64,000 bases of DNA, from NCBI GenBank assembly GCA_037833965.1, contig AP031357.1:330001-394000 (forward strand), given 5' to 3'. The stretch is from Marchantia polymorpha subsp. ruderalis (Eukaryota; Streptophyta; Marchantiopsida; Marchantiales; Marchantiaceae). The stretch's first letter is position 1; each line of letters begins with the position of its first letter. The notes below the pieces were generated by a model, which did not search any database, was not told where the DNA came from, and saw only the letters and a program-made list of their open reading frames with translations. Below, piece after piece: positions 1 through 13,143 of this stretch. A program made the position numbers and the translations under genes.

Positions 1-899
1 AAACAACAAATAATTGAAACAAAAAATCAAAAAATGAGTCAACTTGACAATTCTTAAGACTTGTTGTACTAGTTTGACAATGTTAGATACGATATAAATT
101 TTGGAAATACAATTCCAAAAATTTAATTGAAAAATATTCAAATGTTTAGTATTGAAAAGTTTTTCAAATAAAAAATTAAATTGCTAAAAAAACGTAATGA
201 TATGAAAAAAATTGTTGGAATCACAATTGTGTCATATCAATAGCCTTAGGTTATCAAGCATGTAAATGAATGTAAAGATTTTTTTACTCTGTATCTTAGA
301 GTAAAAAAATTGACACAAGTTGAATTGGAAATAAATGCAAATTATTCCATGTATTTTTTAAAAATCGAGCTTCAAAATGAAAAATAAGTGAGAAAAAAAT
401 AAAATGTTCTTCGATAAACTTTTATTGATATATTGTGGATTTCAAACATATTATATATATATATATATATGGTTTCATTTCTTTGATTTTCATTCTATCT
501 TATATCACTTTCATGAGTCATAACATATATATATATAATTGTGACATATCTCAAAATAAAATAAAATATGACAAAGAAAATGTAAGATCAATTTTTTTTC
601 AACAAAATATCATAAGATTTAAAATTTGTGCTTTTTTAAAAGTATGACAAAGTTACTGTAACTCCTTGATAGTGAGAGTAGACAAACATAACATTTTGTA
701 TGTCTCCAAGTGATTTCCAATTTTAAGTTTGTCTATTTGTTCTCTTTAACTTATTGGATACTATAGAAGTTAATTGCTTCATAGCTTCAAATGCCAAAAG
801 AACAATTGTCTTGTTTACTATTTTGCATGTCTCCAAATAAATTTGATCCTTCATTTCAATGGATTTTATATATTGAATAAAAATATTAAAATACAGAGT
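1..899. other. AT-rich spacer, no gene seen
   Basis: Very AT-rich sequence with poly-A/T runs and a short (AT)n tract near 450-470. The only open frames are short, made of low-complexity Ile/Tyr/Lys/Asn, and look like chance. I see no RNA gene or repeat boundary before the transposon that starts at 902. Confidence 0.6.
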
Positions 900-2035
900 T
901 AAACCTCCCAATAGTGTCACCTCGTGTGAGTGACATCCTTCCATTAGTGACATGAAAATGAAGAACCATTTGTTTCTAATGGAAAATTTTATGCAATAAT
1001 AGCAGTACGTCACTATTGTTAATAGTGTCATTAGAATTTTCAATAGTGACTGTGTTGAGCTTTAATTGCTATCATAATTGTCACAGAAACACTTCACTGT
1101 TCACTTTGCAAAGTGTTGCAACGTGACGTGAACATGCAACGTGTCCAACGTTGGAACATAGGATGGGAACTCATGTATGAACCGTGGGCAACATCTGATT
1201 CCGAATCGAGTCTTTGCAGTCCTTTGGATCCAGAGTCTTGGTCAAGCACCACCCACAATTGTGACATGTTCGTTTCTGCTCTTTTAAACATAAGACTGCC
1301 AACTGTGATTGCAATGGCAAGCCTACAGCCCCTACCGATGATGAGATAACAGATGTTCTTGGATTTGCTGGCTCGGGGGTAGTCTCGTCGGTATCGGGGG
1401 TAGTCTCGTTGGTATCAGTGACGTGCAGCAGACATGAAATTTGTGGTGAAAGCATACGTCAAGCAGTCACTGTAGGAACAGGTATGTGAAAGAGAATGTG
1501 GTCAGTTCGAGTCATTTCGAGTTTATGAAATTGCCAGCTCTGTCTCGGTGCATGCAGGACACACCGCTTTCACGTGGAATGAAGTAGGTATATTAATGAT
1601 GAAGCTAGTAAAAGGCTAACGTATTATTTTGCCAATCTCTAACATCAGAATCTGTACAAAAGACATATTCTCCATGCAATGTGCATCGCTCCTGCTTTTT
1701 AAATTTCCCAATCAGTCTAGGCTCTTCAGGTATTAACGTAACTAAGCTAGTAAAGCTCGTGAAGCCCAAGCTTTATCAAGTAATATACACTTTTAGACAC
1801 AGCACTTGCAACGTGTCCAAAGTGAACATGCATCCACAAAATCTCACGTACAGAACTGTACTAATCTTTGTACTAAACATCCATACTCACCATCACTGTG
1901 GTGTTAACATCTCGATATTCACGAATATGCAATACAGAAATTTTCATGGAGTTTCAAAAGACTAATTAGTTAGCAAGCAAGGTACACACATGGACACTGC
2001 TGAAAATTAAGTATATTGAATCATAGAATTACAAT

Positions 2036-3766
2036 TTACAGTGTGATTGTCGACTGTCTCAACCTTCTAAATTTTTCAATGTTCTGTTGATGTATCAAAG
2101 GACGACGAGCTCTTTGGAGATTGGAAAGCAGCGTACTTTGTAATTCTGTAGATAAAAACGATTCGATGGAAAAAAATTTAATCAAGTCAGTGATTGCTTG
2201 ATTCGCTTGTTCTACTGTCACCAAAGGCGAAATCTCACCAAAATCATCCTCATTCGAAGCACTATCACTGTGCAAGAGATTATGTTGCTCTAAAACCGAT
2301 TTGACGATGCTAATATCGTCAATATAATCATCACCAGTATTATCAACAGCATCAAGGTCAATAAGCTCTTCAGCAACTACTTCTATACTTGAGTCATCAA
2401 GACCCAAGGACGCTCAAAAAGAATCGTTGAGTCAAATTTCTTGAAGAGTTTTCATCAAATCATCTAGAGTCTGATTTGAGCTGCTACTGTATCTATCTAT
2501 CACCTGATTCAAAATTACGTTAGATACAAGAGGTAGACAGTTGGCTTTAACAAAACACCTTCGAATAGTATTTTCCTCAATACTATCCGATGCAGATTTT
2601 ACCCAACCAAGTACATTCCGTAGATGGGTATGATCGTTGATCGGAAACTGAGAATAAGAAGCATGTTCACTCGCCTGCCAAATCTCATACTCAGACATTG
2701 AATGATTAAGCTGAGCACGACAAAAATGAGCTTTAAAAGATCGTATGACACCTTGATCTAGAGGTTGACATTCGCTAGTAGCATTTGGAGGAAAAAAAAT
2801 GATACACAGATTTTCAAAGCTGAAAAAAGATTTTGTTGATCCCGATGGGTCTAAAATCTTAGACGCACAAACGTGAGACGAACAGTTGTCTTGAAGTACG
2901 TAGAAGATGCAGTGTCTGTCCTTGGCAATTTTGTTGTACTTGTGAAGCAAACGCATGTAGGAAGATGTATCCTGCCAAGCTTTAGCTTGATGATCATAAA
3001 TAATTCCGAACGCCTTACTTATGTCAGGAATACCTTTCAAAGCACGTGGACGAGCACTCTTCGTGATCACCTGCATCATGAACTTTTCACCTGAAGCACT
3101 AACTCCAAGCGTCACTGTAATTCGTTCTTTACTTCGCTTCACTCCACGACCATCTGAATTGATTGTGCAGTACGATCTTGATGACGTCGTGCGATGCTGT
3201 AAAGCTGACTCGTCAATGTTAATGATGCATTCGAGTGGTACGTCGCATAACATTTCACGAATTTGTTGCAGACATTTCTCCACTTCCATGACACTAACGC
3301 TGTTCTGTTCTCCGCACCTCCTCTTACTTGATGTTGAAATGCGCTTCAAATACTTCTCCAGCCATCCATTAGACGCAACAAATGATTGTAGAGAAATTGT
3401 ATCTGAAGATGTCAAACATTCTGCAAAGTCGAGCAAAATTTTGTCTCGGAAAAACAGAGCCTTCTTCTTCAGCATCTCACCCGTCACATTCAGCGTGGGC
3501 GCATCGATCTCAACTCGAACATGCCATTGTTGCACCATTTCTGTAAGAAGTTGAACTCATGTCGATGTAGATACCTTTTTAAACCGATCTCGATTTGATT
3601 CTAACGACACCTGTTTGATAATTTCTCTCTCTTTCCAGATTTTCGAAACAGTTGTACGTGCCACCAAAAATGCCGATGCCGCTTTCTCATGGGTGGCTCC
3701 AGGCTGATTCAGAAAATCCAAAACTTTGAGCTTTGTCTTCACGTCCAAACGCTTGCGTTTAGACAT
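2036..3766 (-). pseudogene. pogo/Tigger-like transposase with in-frame stops
   Basis: One reading frame of about 575 codons starts at MSKRKRLDVKTKLK. An earlier Met at 3853 only adds a hydrophobic stretch not expected in this family. Residues 1-60 form the psq-type helix-turn-helix (GATHEKAASAF...TTVSKIWKER); a CENP-B-like second DNA-binding domain follows. The DDE domain shows the first Asp in INIDESALQ, the second in LQDNCSSH and the third in QPLDQGVI, with about 43 residues between the last two, longer than the roughly 30 usual for Tigger proteins. The C-terminal 120 residues are acidic. The frame is not shifted but carries stops at 3557-3559, at 2432-2434 and shortly after that. The enzyme would cut and paste DNA at TA sites; this copy cannot make a full protein without readthrough. 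Family assignment is firm, activity unlikely. Confidence 0.88.
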
Positions 3767-3869
3767 GAGTGAATAATAAAGGATGCAGATTAAAAGAAAA
3801 AAAACTCCCACCAAACAGGAACAGATTGCGTCGCGAGAGAAAAAATTGGCCACCTAATGCATAACAACA

Positions 3870-3946
3870 GTGACAGATCGCAGCGAGAGAGAAAGAGGCC
3901 CTCACCGAACGCACTGTGTGACAGATCGCAGCGAGAGAGAAAGAGG
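3870..3946. repeat. 48-bp period direct repeat upstream of the transposase
   Basis: The 29-nt unit starting GTGACAGATCGCAGCGAGAG occurs at 3870-3898 and again at 3918-3946, 48 bp apart, with a weaker GCGAGAGA echo near 3831. It lies between the transposon right end and the transposase start, so it is part of the element promoter region. It could be a transposase or host factor binding array; that is inference. Confidence 0.7.
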
Positions 3947-4059
3947 ATCCCAGCAAACGCAAATAACGCGGGAAAAAATATGACATCCTCTTGTGAGTGA
4001 CACCTCCGAATAGTGACATAAAACCCTAGAACGGTTATGCGTCACTATCGGGAGGTATA

Positions 4060-7000
4060 CTGAAACATGAAAAGAAATAAGACATTTCCATTAAATTATA
4101 CTTTGATGTTGTGTATTCTAGCAAATTCTAACATAGATTCTGACATTTTGTTGAGTTCATAATGATAGCAAAAAATTATTCACTTTATTTAAAAAAATTA
4201 GTGGAGTTCGTGTGCTCGTTCAATCATAATTACTGCATGCTCCATGCAAGTGTGAAGTCACATCACATTCAGCTTCCATTCAAACTATAAATGTTATAAA
4301 ATGTTGGCAAAACGCAACACCAGAGAGAATGGAAATTGCAACTTCAAGAGAATGAAAATCATTCACTTTTATCAAAATAAACATTTCTGGCATTTAATAC
4401 TATAACACTTTAGTGAAACACAGATTTTGTCATTATTGTATTTATATAACATTTTTATTGAAAAAATTGTAAGCATTGTGTGTTAAATAATCATGAAATA
4501 AGTCATAAACAAAATTGAAAAAATCTACAAGATCAAGTTAATTATTGAACTAATCTTACTCGAAAAACATTATGGATTACAATGAGGTTTTTTACGATTA
4601 CTAAATTTGCAAATTTATGTTTACTATGTAAAGTTGTTATTTCATTTGATCTTGTCCAAGATAAACAAGTGCTTTTAGTATTAATTTCAATAATAATTTG
4701 AAGCAAATCATAATCGTGAGGTAACTTGTAAGCTTTACGAAGAAAGGAAAAATGATTGATGGGATATTAAAATACCTATGTGGATTGAAAAATTAACATT
4801 TTGATTTTTGGAGATCATCAGATTTTATTTTGAATATATTTAATATTTGTGTATGCACTAAAAATATGACTAATGTAAAATCTGGCTTCATTGTTTTCCT
4901 TGTATTATACCTTAATGACGTGTGTTTGCAACCAAAATATACTTCATGGTGAATTTGCAAAGCTTTTTTTTCATGTATGAGTTTAAGATGAAAGATTTTA
5001 ATGCATAAAAAAGAATTTTGGTATGAAACATCAAACAAATTTCTTAAAAATAATGCTGAGGTCTACAGAAAAAAGTTAACTATGGAGATACTATTAATGT
5101 TCAACTTGAGAGCTGGAAAATGTAGACAAATACTTTAGCTTTTAATTGAAGAACTTATTATATCTATGTGTCATTAACAATGTAGAGAACATGTCTTTGA
5201 AAACATGAGACTTTTTTTGTGACCTAAACAACGTTTGAAATTGCTTTGGCTATGTATAAAACTTGCTTATAATGTAGGATGTAATTAAGATATATTGAAA
5301 ATTTGTAAAGTTTATTTTAACATATCTCACGTGTATGTTGACATTTGATCTTGTTTCATGGAAAGTAATCAAGTGCCAAGCTATTGATGGAATATATAGA
5401 TGTTAACTTTAAACAAGATATAAGAGAATACATATCATATGACTTGTTGTATGCTTTCATTTGAAAATGATAAATGCATAAGTTGGAGGTTTGTATTGGT
5501 AATTTGTATAAATGTTTCACTACAAAATATAGGTTCTATAATATTTATTTATTCAACGAAAAAATAAAATTGTTAAAATTATTTTTTCATTAAGATAAAG
5601 TTAATTCCTTATATTATTTATTGTCATTGTTATATTCAAGGTGGTTTACATCTAGCCGTAATTCAGATGATAAAAATTTGAATAAAAGATGTTGTGATTT
5701 TGATATTTTTGTATACATAATTTGTATAATTAAATGATTAAGCTATTGAAGATGGGAAGTTTTTCCAATAATACTAAGTTTTTTAGGAGAATAATTCCTC
5801 AAAGATTTTTTTAACACATCATGTTATTTTTCAGTTTTGATATTTAATTACAAGTAAAATAGACTAACATTTAGATGATGCATGTATATGATTACATGCT
5901 TATTGTTTTCGCTACCTTTCAGTTTTAGATATGTATCAAAAAATTGCATGTGAGGTTTCTTTAGATGCGTTCACAGAAAAATCATTCAGTTTGGAAATTA
6001 ATAACGTTCAAGACATGAATTACAAATGAGATTGTGATTTATTCTACTTTATATAATAATTATTGGTTTGATCAATGACCATGATATATATGATGATGTT
6101 TTATATATGATATCATATATATAAACAAAATTACAGATATCCTTTCTATCATTAATAAGGATTTTTGAAAATATTACTCAATGCATATTTGGACTTGGCT
6201 TCAAACAAGATGAATAACACTTTTACTTTATTAATGTTATGTATTGTCGTTTGTTTGTTGGCTTTGTGAACATGTGAATATAGTTGAAGTACTTCACAAA
6301 GTCTTTTGTGATATCATAATAAATGCTTGAGTGAAATATTTTTGCGTCAAACTGAAAATTGTGATACTATAATAAGAAAGAGAGTAGCAAAAAATGTAAT
6401 AATCAGTTCACAAAAGATGACAGCAATAAATGCAACAAAAAAAACAAACAATTAAATATAAAGAAAAGTGAAACAGATTTGAATGATTGATGAAGTATCA
6501 AAGACAATATGTACAAAGAGTATTGTGTCATACATCTTTTATGATCAGTTTATTTTCATACATGAATATTAACTAATTGATGCAAAAAACATATTTATAT
6601 GAAAAAAAGATATAACAAAAATAACTTCAAAGATTCATAATTTGATGTCATTTTGAGATTAATAATTATAATTGCATAGCATGTGATGAATGATATTAGG
6701 AACTTTACGAAGCTTTTAAACCATGAAAAATTCTACATTTTATGTATTTTTTCAAGAAATGATTTTTTAAATATATTTTAATGCAAAATTTTAACTACAT
6801 TTTGATACAAAACTCATATTGTAAAAATTTTCAATAACTATATAAGGATTTTTCATACAGAATTCTTTGTATGTAATACATTGACAATTCAGTTTGAATG
6901 TTTATGTATATTTTTCTATTTTTCTGAAGTTCAAATTATATTAAACATAGTATCAAATATATTTCAATGTTCAAATTAAAACTTGCATGTTGTAACGTGA

Positions 7001-8990
7001 TATAGTAAATTATTTGAAAGTATTGCAAGATATTTGGGAATGAAAATTATACATCTTAAGAAATAAAATGACAAGAACACATTTTAGAAAATTTGATTTG
7101 AGAATGGACTCTTCAACTTAATGCTCCCAAACACTTTGTATGTGAGAGTTCAAAAATCTAGAGTATCAACCTACAATGAAAAGAAAAATTTAAAGAAGAT
7201 GAATTTTGCTAAATAATGGAGAGTCATGAATTCAGATTTTTATTTCTTCACAATTTTATTATTTTATAAGCACAGATTTGTCACGTAAAAAATTCAAGAA
7301 ATTATTTTAAAATTGATATTTTTTAGAAAAAATAAAAAATACGATTAGCTTGTATTAATATATGAAAATGATAAAAATCATTCCAGAATCATTGGTATAA
7401 AAATTTCTAAAAAGCATAATTTGAAATTGAAAGAAATAAGTTGAAATTGAATAAAAAATGAACACATTATTGAGATGTTTGATTTTTATTGGGTTTTGAA
7501 ATTTTTTTTTTGTAAAATTAAAAAATTATTTTGAAATTATAAAATATAATGGTGTTATTTTATATAATTTTCTGTGCTAAAATTTTTTGTATTATAAATA
7601 TTTGAAGATCAAATTTTACCTGAAAAATTTGATAAATTCACATGATATTTCCAGCTTACGATTTAAAATCTCATTGATTGCAATGAATGTAAGCTTTAAT
7701 ATAGAACTGTGTTGGATTATTTGTTATGATGATATTCGAGTCTCTATGTTCTATAATTTTCTCTAGGTATGGAGTTTATTTTATTTATTGATTACTATTT
7801 CAAAAAAATTACAGTTTTGTTTTAAAACCATTCAAATAACTTCATTTTTTGAATGATTTCATACTATTTAAAAAAATAGTTAAAGTTTTATTTTCTCAGT
7901 ATTGAAAAATATACATAAGAATGTACAAATTTTATGAAAAAAATAGATACTCATTAATGTAGATATTTTTCAAGTGATGAAAAAAGTGTTAATTTCACAT
8001 TTATGTGTGATAAAGAAAAAATTTAAATTTGAAATTAGCATATAAAAAAGTCATGAATTTATTCATTACAATTTATTTATATGATTTATTAAATGCTTTT
8101 TGTATTTACTGACGATAGATGCATGATTTGAACGTGATTTTGTGTAATTAGAATAATTTTAAACATCTAAACTTATGATATAATCTATGTTTTTATCCAC
8201 AATACAAGCTTCACATAATTGTGAAGTGCATTTTTGATATTTGAAATGTATTAATCTAATTTTGTAATATCTGCAACACAAGTATGTGTAAATTTGCAAA
8301 AAATTAGTTTTAGCACCGATTTTGATTTTTTAGCAATATGAAATTACGGATTTAGACATTTGTGCTTACAAAATGAAACTAATATAATTAATCAAATTTT
8401 TAATGTGTATAAATAGATGCAAAAAATTTGTGGCATTATCATGTCTTATGGAATTTTCACAACTTATTTACATCTTAAAACTTGTTTTGTCATTGAAATT
8501 TTCCTTAAACTGTGGTCTGTGTAGCCTAAAGATAACTTCAAACTTCTTGAAACATGCCACAATAGGCCAATTTGTATTGTGTATGTGTGATTTTTAAAGT
8601 TGTGTGTTCAATAGTTTATCGGATCTTTAGAATAAAAATTATTTATTTTTTAGTCATTCCAATTTATATAGAGACTATTGCATTTTTAGGAATTCAATAC
8701 TAGCTCTTTATTCAAAATATTTCAATGGAAAATAAATAAATTTATCAATTTATAATGATTGTATTAGAATATGCATCAAAATTTGGTAGTTCTTGAATTG
8801 ATAATCAATGAAACAATAGCAGAGTTAGGTACAAATTTAATAGAAATCCAGAATGTTTTTGTCTGTTCTGTATTTGCTTTTGTGTACCGCGTTAAAAACC
8901 GAAGGCATTTATAATGTCACAGGAAAGAAAATGCTACCTAATCTATGCGTAAGCGTAAACAAAAAAAAACTCGGATTTTAAGTTCATAAA
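4060..8990. other. AT-rich spacer, nothing recognised
   Basis: About 4.9 kb of extremely AT-rich DNA. Open frames at 4793-5038 (minus) and 8403-8597 (plus) are short, Phe/Ile/Lys/Leu-rich and resemble no family known to me. I see no terminal repeats, tRNA-like folds or long tandem arrays. This may be old transposon remnants or ordinary spacer. Confidence 0.5.
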
Positions 8991-9042
8991 GTGATTACAA
9001 AACTCAACAGCAAGTGCTGTCCAGGATCTCCACCTACAGTAT

Positions 9043-9333
9043 TTGAGTTTGGGAGGTGGCTCAGTCCACATTAGTGAGTTTCGTACTCTATTTGCTATGC
9101 TTGATATACAAACAATTAATCATAAGAAGCATCGTGAAAGTTTGTGCAAAATCTCTCCCTTCGGAATACTAGGTGGACCCGTGCATTTAAATGAAATTTT
9201 GAAGTTCAAGTTCACACATAAGTTTTCTCAGCTTCCAACGACTTGCCAATCTTTCAGATTTTGTACCGGTGTTCTGATGGACATTTTGGGAGATGGTGCG
9301 CGCATTTTTTTCCGTTCGTTATTTCCACCTTAG
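9043..9333 (+). CDS. Possible 96-codon ORF or exon, unknown
   Basis: The segment 8990-9350 is clearly less AT-rich than its surroundings and holds a 96-codon frame starting MSLGGGSVHISEFRTLF. It contains a Gly/Pro/His-rich patch, PFGILGGPVHLNE. I recognise no domain, and no second exon or terminal repeat can be tied to it. It could be a captured exon, a transposon scrap or chance; the base-composition shift is the only real argument for it. Confidence 0.15.
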   Translation: MSLGGGSVHISEFRTLFAMLDIQTINHKKHRESLCKISPFGILGGPVHLNEILKFKFTHKFSQLPTTCQSFRFCTGVLMDILGDGARIFFRSLFPP

Positions 9334-10259
9334 ATTATCCGCCTGTGGCGTCGTAGATATTAAACCCATAGTTGTTCCACAACTTTTCTTATTTTGGTTT
9401 TTAGCTAGTTAAATACTGGAATGCATATTTTTAGAAGAATAGAAAACATTCTCTATTCTTAAGTTACCATCATGTTCTCAAAGCTTCCGAGAATACTTGA
9501 CCATTTCTTTGTGAGTATCCACTTCATACAACTAGAATCCGTTTAGAGCCATGCACGATTCTAAAGAACAAGTCATGCTCCTAGAATCTCCACAAGCAAG
9601 ACTCCTTCAGAGTTCCTTCGTCCTGCATACAGTGAAACGTTTTTGGAGCTGTATGCTGGATGGCGGTTTATGTTTCATGAACTGTTGAGGTTTTTTTTTA
9701 GTCTTTGTACCTTGGACCTCAACACCATGCTTTAATGTGGTCGAGCAGCCACAAGCATATAGGCATTAACACCAAAGTAATTTGATATTACGAAACAAAA
9801 GATTTGCTATTATTTGATGCCGCGAGAATCTAACCACTGCAAACCACCAGAATTTTCTTTCATAATAGTACCAGACAAGCCTTGCATATAATAAAGAATG
9901 CAGAAGATTTGTTAACTTCTCTGGTCAAAGAAAATGAGTGTTGATTCCTTTATTTCTCAATATTTTATATATTTTTTAAATTCAAATGTATAATTTGCAT
10001 TCTTTATGTTGGATACCATTTTGAAATTGTTTCTAATTGAATGGTGGAGGATTCTAATACAAATCTACAATCGACTACTTTTTAATCCCCCATCTTATTT
10101 GAATTTTTTCACTTGCTCATATGACTCAAGGAGTATATAAACAATTATTGCATTTTTATCATTTAATGAGAAAAGAATAACCAATTATTTGAAATCTTGC
10201 ATGGAACTAGGCAATTCTTAAATGAAATTTAATTTATGAGTAGATTATTTATATAATGA

Positions 10260-10293
10260 GTTCACGTTGTGTACAAAGATACACAACGTGAAC
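10260..10293. repeat. Perfect 14-bp inverted repeat (hairpin)
   Basis: Arms GTTCACGTTGTGTA and TACACAACGTGAAC are exact reverse complements separated by the 6-nt loop CAAAGA. The surrounding DNA is AT-rich and gene-free. It could be a MITE core, a cruciform or a protein-binding palindrome. Confidence 0.85.
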
Positions 10294-13093
10294 TTGGGAA
10301 TGTTTGATATTTCATAGGATGAATATGTGGATGTTTTGGATATCACTGTGCTCTTGTTGTGCTTAGAATTCTCCGATAGTCTGGCTACTCTCTTGTCAAG
10401 ACATGCGATGGGAGATACGCAACGCATGATGATGCATATATATCAATTAGATAGCTACTCTGGTTCGTCCGTTCTCTCCTGCAGGCTACTTTGGTTATAT
10501 ATGTAAATGAAATTCGCAACTTATCATCTCAAATGACACAATCATTGTTAATCATTACTAGTACCACTCATAAAAGATGCCTTCTGATTCAGTAAAGTTA
10601 TGAGCTTATCTTACATGCAGATCAGCAAAAGATATACATAATGCTAATGGTCAAAAACTTAATAATAACGTTCAGTTGATAAAGTATAGACTCAAACCTT
10701 GAGTAATGATGAACTTGAGGAGAAGGTCATCACATACAATTATTTTGGACATGCATATGGAATTAGTAACACTGCTACTTTAGGTGTTGTTTTCCTCGAT
10801 AAGCATGAATACATGTACAAACTCTTCGCGCATAAAATCTCAAGACTGGAGGGGGATCGACAGTACAGGATTGTAGGGGTTTCATTTGTACTTTAGAACA
10901 CACTGCTCGCATCCACGCAAGAGAATAAGACGCATGAATAATACTAGATGGAAAAGCCCATCGTGGCAACCGAAGAATAAATTGGCATTTGAAGAAGAGT
11001 GCTCATTGACAGATGAGAGCCTGGGGTGGCCTTGAGACGTTTCGGTCTCGCATGAATTGGATTTCCATTTAAAGCCCGCAGGAATGAAGTAAGCTCACAG
11101 TCCCAACAGCTGCACTTCCTTTTGATATGTGATCAATTTTTTTATCGTAGGATGTGAGTGGTAAACGGAATTCATTCTGACCTTGCGGACATAACTTTCT
11201 TATTGCATAATGTGAAGTAACTACCCACGTCGTGAGGAAATTGTGTACATATGAGTCTCGGCATAATTAAACCCCAGATTCGCTGATTGCTTGATTTCAC
11301 TGAGGTACGATCGAGGCTTCAGAGAACGTTGATTCTGAGCTCCCGCAAGAAGAACCAGACGTGGACATTCAGAAAAGGCTGATCAGAGCATCTACGAACT
11401 TGCTGATGGAATTGTTAAGGTATACAGTTACAACGTAACGAAAAGGTTTCATTTTTGTATGAAAGTACACTCGAAGGTTTCCTTGCCAAATGATTATCCA
11501 CTGCAATCACAAACTGATCTTCCCTTTTCCCCATGGTATGATGTTGAATTTCTTATCATCCTAGTCTTCAGGAGACACATCGCGGTTTGTGAAGTCTCAT
11601 ACATTCAATAACACGTTTTGCAATGGGAATAACATATTACGCTGTCATACATTGTTAAGTTGAACGCGCTTTCACATAATAGAAGTATGATATTCTTGCG
11701 ATCCACTGAGGTGACCAGGCGGTCTAAGCTGCACCAGGATACCAACGAGGAATTTTACCACATGATCTCCAGTTGAAGGATAAATTGATCATCGGCGATC
11801 TTTCAGCCGTCTAGATCCGATGGCGGACAGAAGAAGACGTCAGCTACCCAAACTACACCACCGGCCATTCACGAGCAGATATCCAAAACTCGACAAAGTG
11901 GCATCATCTCGAGCTCGATATGGTACTGGCCCTACTACTGGGCAATGATTTCCGCCAGACATGGAAGAGGTCACGGCGGGTCAACCCAGGAACCGGGGAA
12001 CTCGCCCCTGCGTGATCCCTGCACTTGACGGCTCTGTAGATGCAATCCGTAATTGTTGGAGAGGGTTCGCCCGGACCGGCGACCGCACAGAGTCTTCACG
12101 TCCATCAGGTGGGCCCGCACTTACAATCGTCGCGGTTCCGCGTGAAAAACGTCACAATGTCCATGAGTCAGGTACTAAAGAAGGTGTGCCGTCACTTTAC
12201 CGCGTACCTGGATTTAACTAGCTTCATCATTTAGAAATTGTTGTCTCCCTGTGTCTTCTAAGACAAGTCGTGGTGAAGAACTCGACGATCGAGCGACGTC
12301 TGTGACACGCAACGGGATTCCATATTGCACCCAGTCTTAGAACTACAGGCACGCCTCCTCCTCCCGACGACTACAGTATGTACCAGTTGGGGCGTGACCA
12401 ATGTCACTGCAGTTACTTCCAAAGGTTGCCGTGGTCACATGCCTGTTCTGTCCAGTACAAATGATGACCTGTAAGTTTATGTATGGATGCGGGTGTATGT
12501 GCCCTTTCATATACATGAATCCATCGGCGATCGGATGGCTTTGACGTAACTTCATGAGGACATGATTAATCCTCCAGTGTATCGATGAAGTTTTACCAAG
12601 TCAAGTACTTCTTAATGATCTCACGTTGTACAGCGGTGATAGCTTATCCGAGCTGTTTTAAGTGAGGACTCTGCAGTGAGAATGTGACCGGTCTAAGATG
12701 CGACATTTTACCACCGGTTGAGATGTAACTAGAGTTTTATCATTACGGAGCTCTGCCTAAGACCTTGTTTACAGCGCTTCGTTGAAAGTTTCCTGGTCAG
12801 CATGGGTCTCCAGCTGGTTGAGCCAATATATTGGAAACAGCGGACTGACCGCTATTGAACAGGTGATTCTGTTTTTCTTGTAATTCCTGTAGCTTTTATA
12901 ATATACAACGTTTCGCTTGTGTTTTTCCAACGAAGCCACGTGGCTCCCAAGAGCTCCCGCTAACATCTGAAACTGAAATTGGACTTATTTCGCTCTACCT
13001 CTACCATGATCTAACTTGCGTTAGTTTTCTGTATGATCCAAACAATTTTTCAGATGTCTGTTTTCAGATATTTTCCTCATAATTCTAAATTAT

Positions 13094-13143
13094 AGTGTTA
13101 GTATTGATACGTGTACGAAGATACATGTATCAATATTAACACT
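13094..13143. repeat. Near-perfect inverted repeat, arms about 22 bp
   Basis: The left arm begins AGTGTTAGTATTGATACGTG and the right arm is its reverse complement apart from two or three mismatches, with a loop of a few bases around GAAGA. It lies in gene-free AT-rich DNA and may be a tiny MITE-like palindrome. Confidence 0.8.

Larger units (their letters stand above)
902..4057 (-). mobile_element. pogo/Tigger-type Tc1-mariner DNA transposon (decayed)
   Basis: The left end reads AACCTCCCAATAGTGTCAC and the reverse complement of the right end reads TACCTCCCGATAGTGACGC, giving an imperfect terminal inverted repeat. Each end is flanked by TA (900-901 and 4058-4059), the target duplication of Tc1/mariner elements. 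Short inverted motifs around GTCACTCACA and ATTAGTGACA recur just inside both ends and may be subterminal transposase sites. The element encloses one transposase reading frame on the minus strand (2036-3766), with about 1.1 kb of noncoding DNA downstream of it. Both the ends and the transposase have decayed, so this copy is probably immobile. Confidence 0.8.

Noticed and set aside
1094..1455. Overlapping frames on both strands inside the pogo element as an extra gene.
   Set aside because: The frames are short, mutually overlapping and unlike any family. The region is the noncoding 3' part of the transposon.
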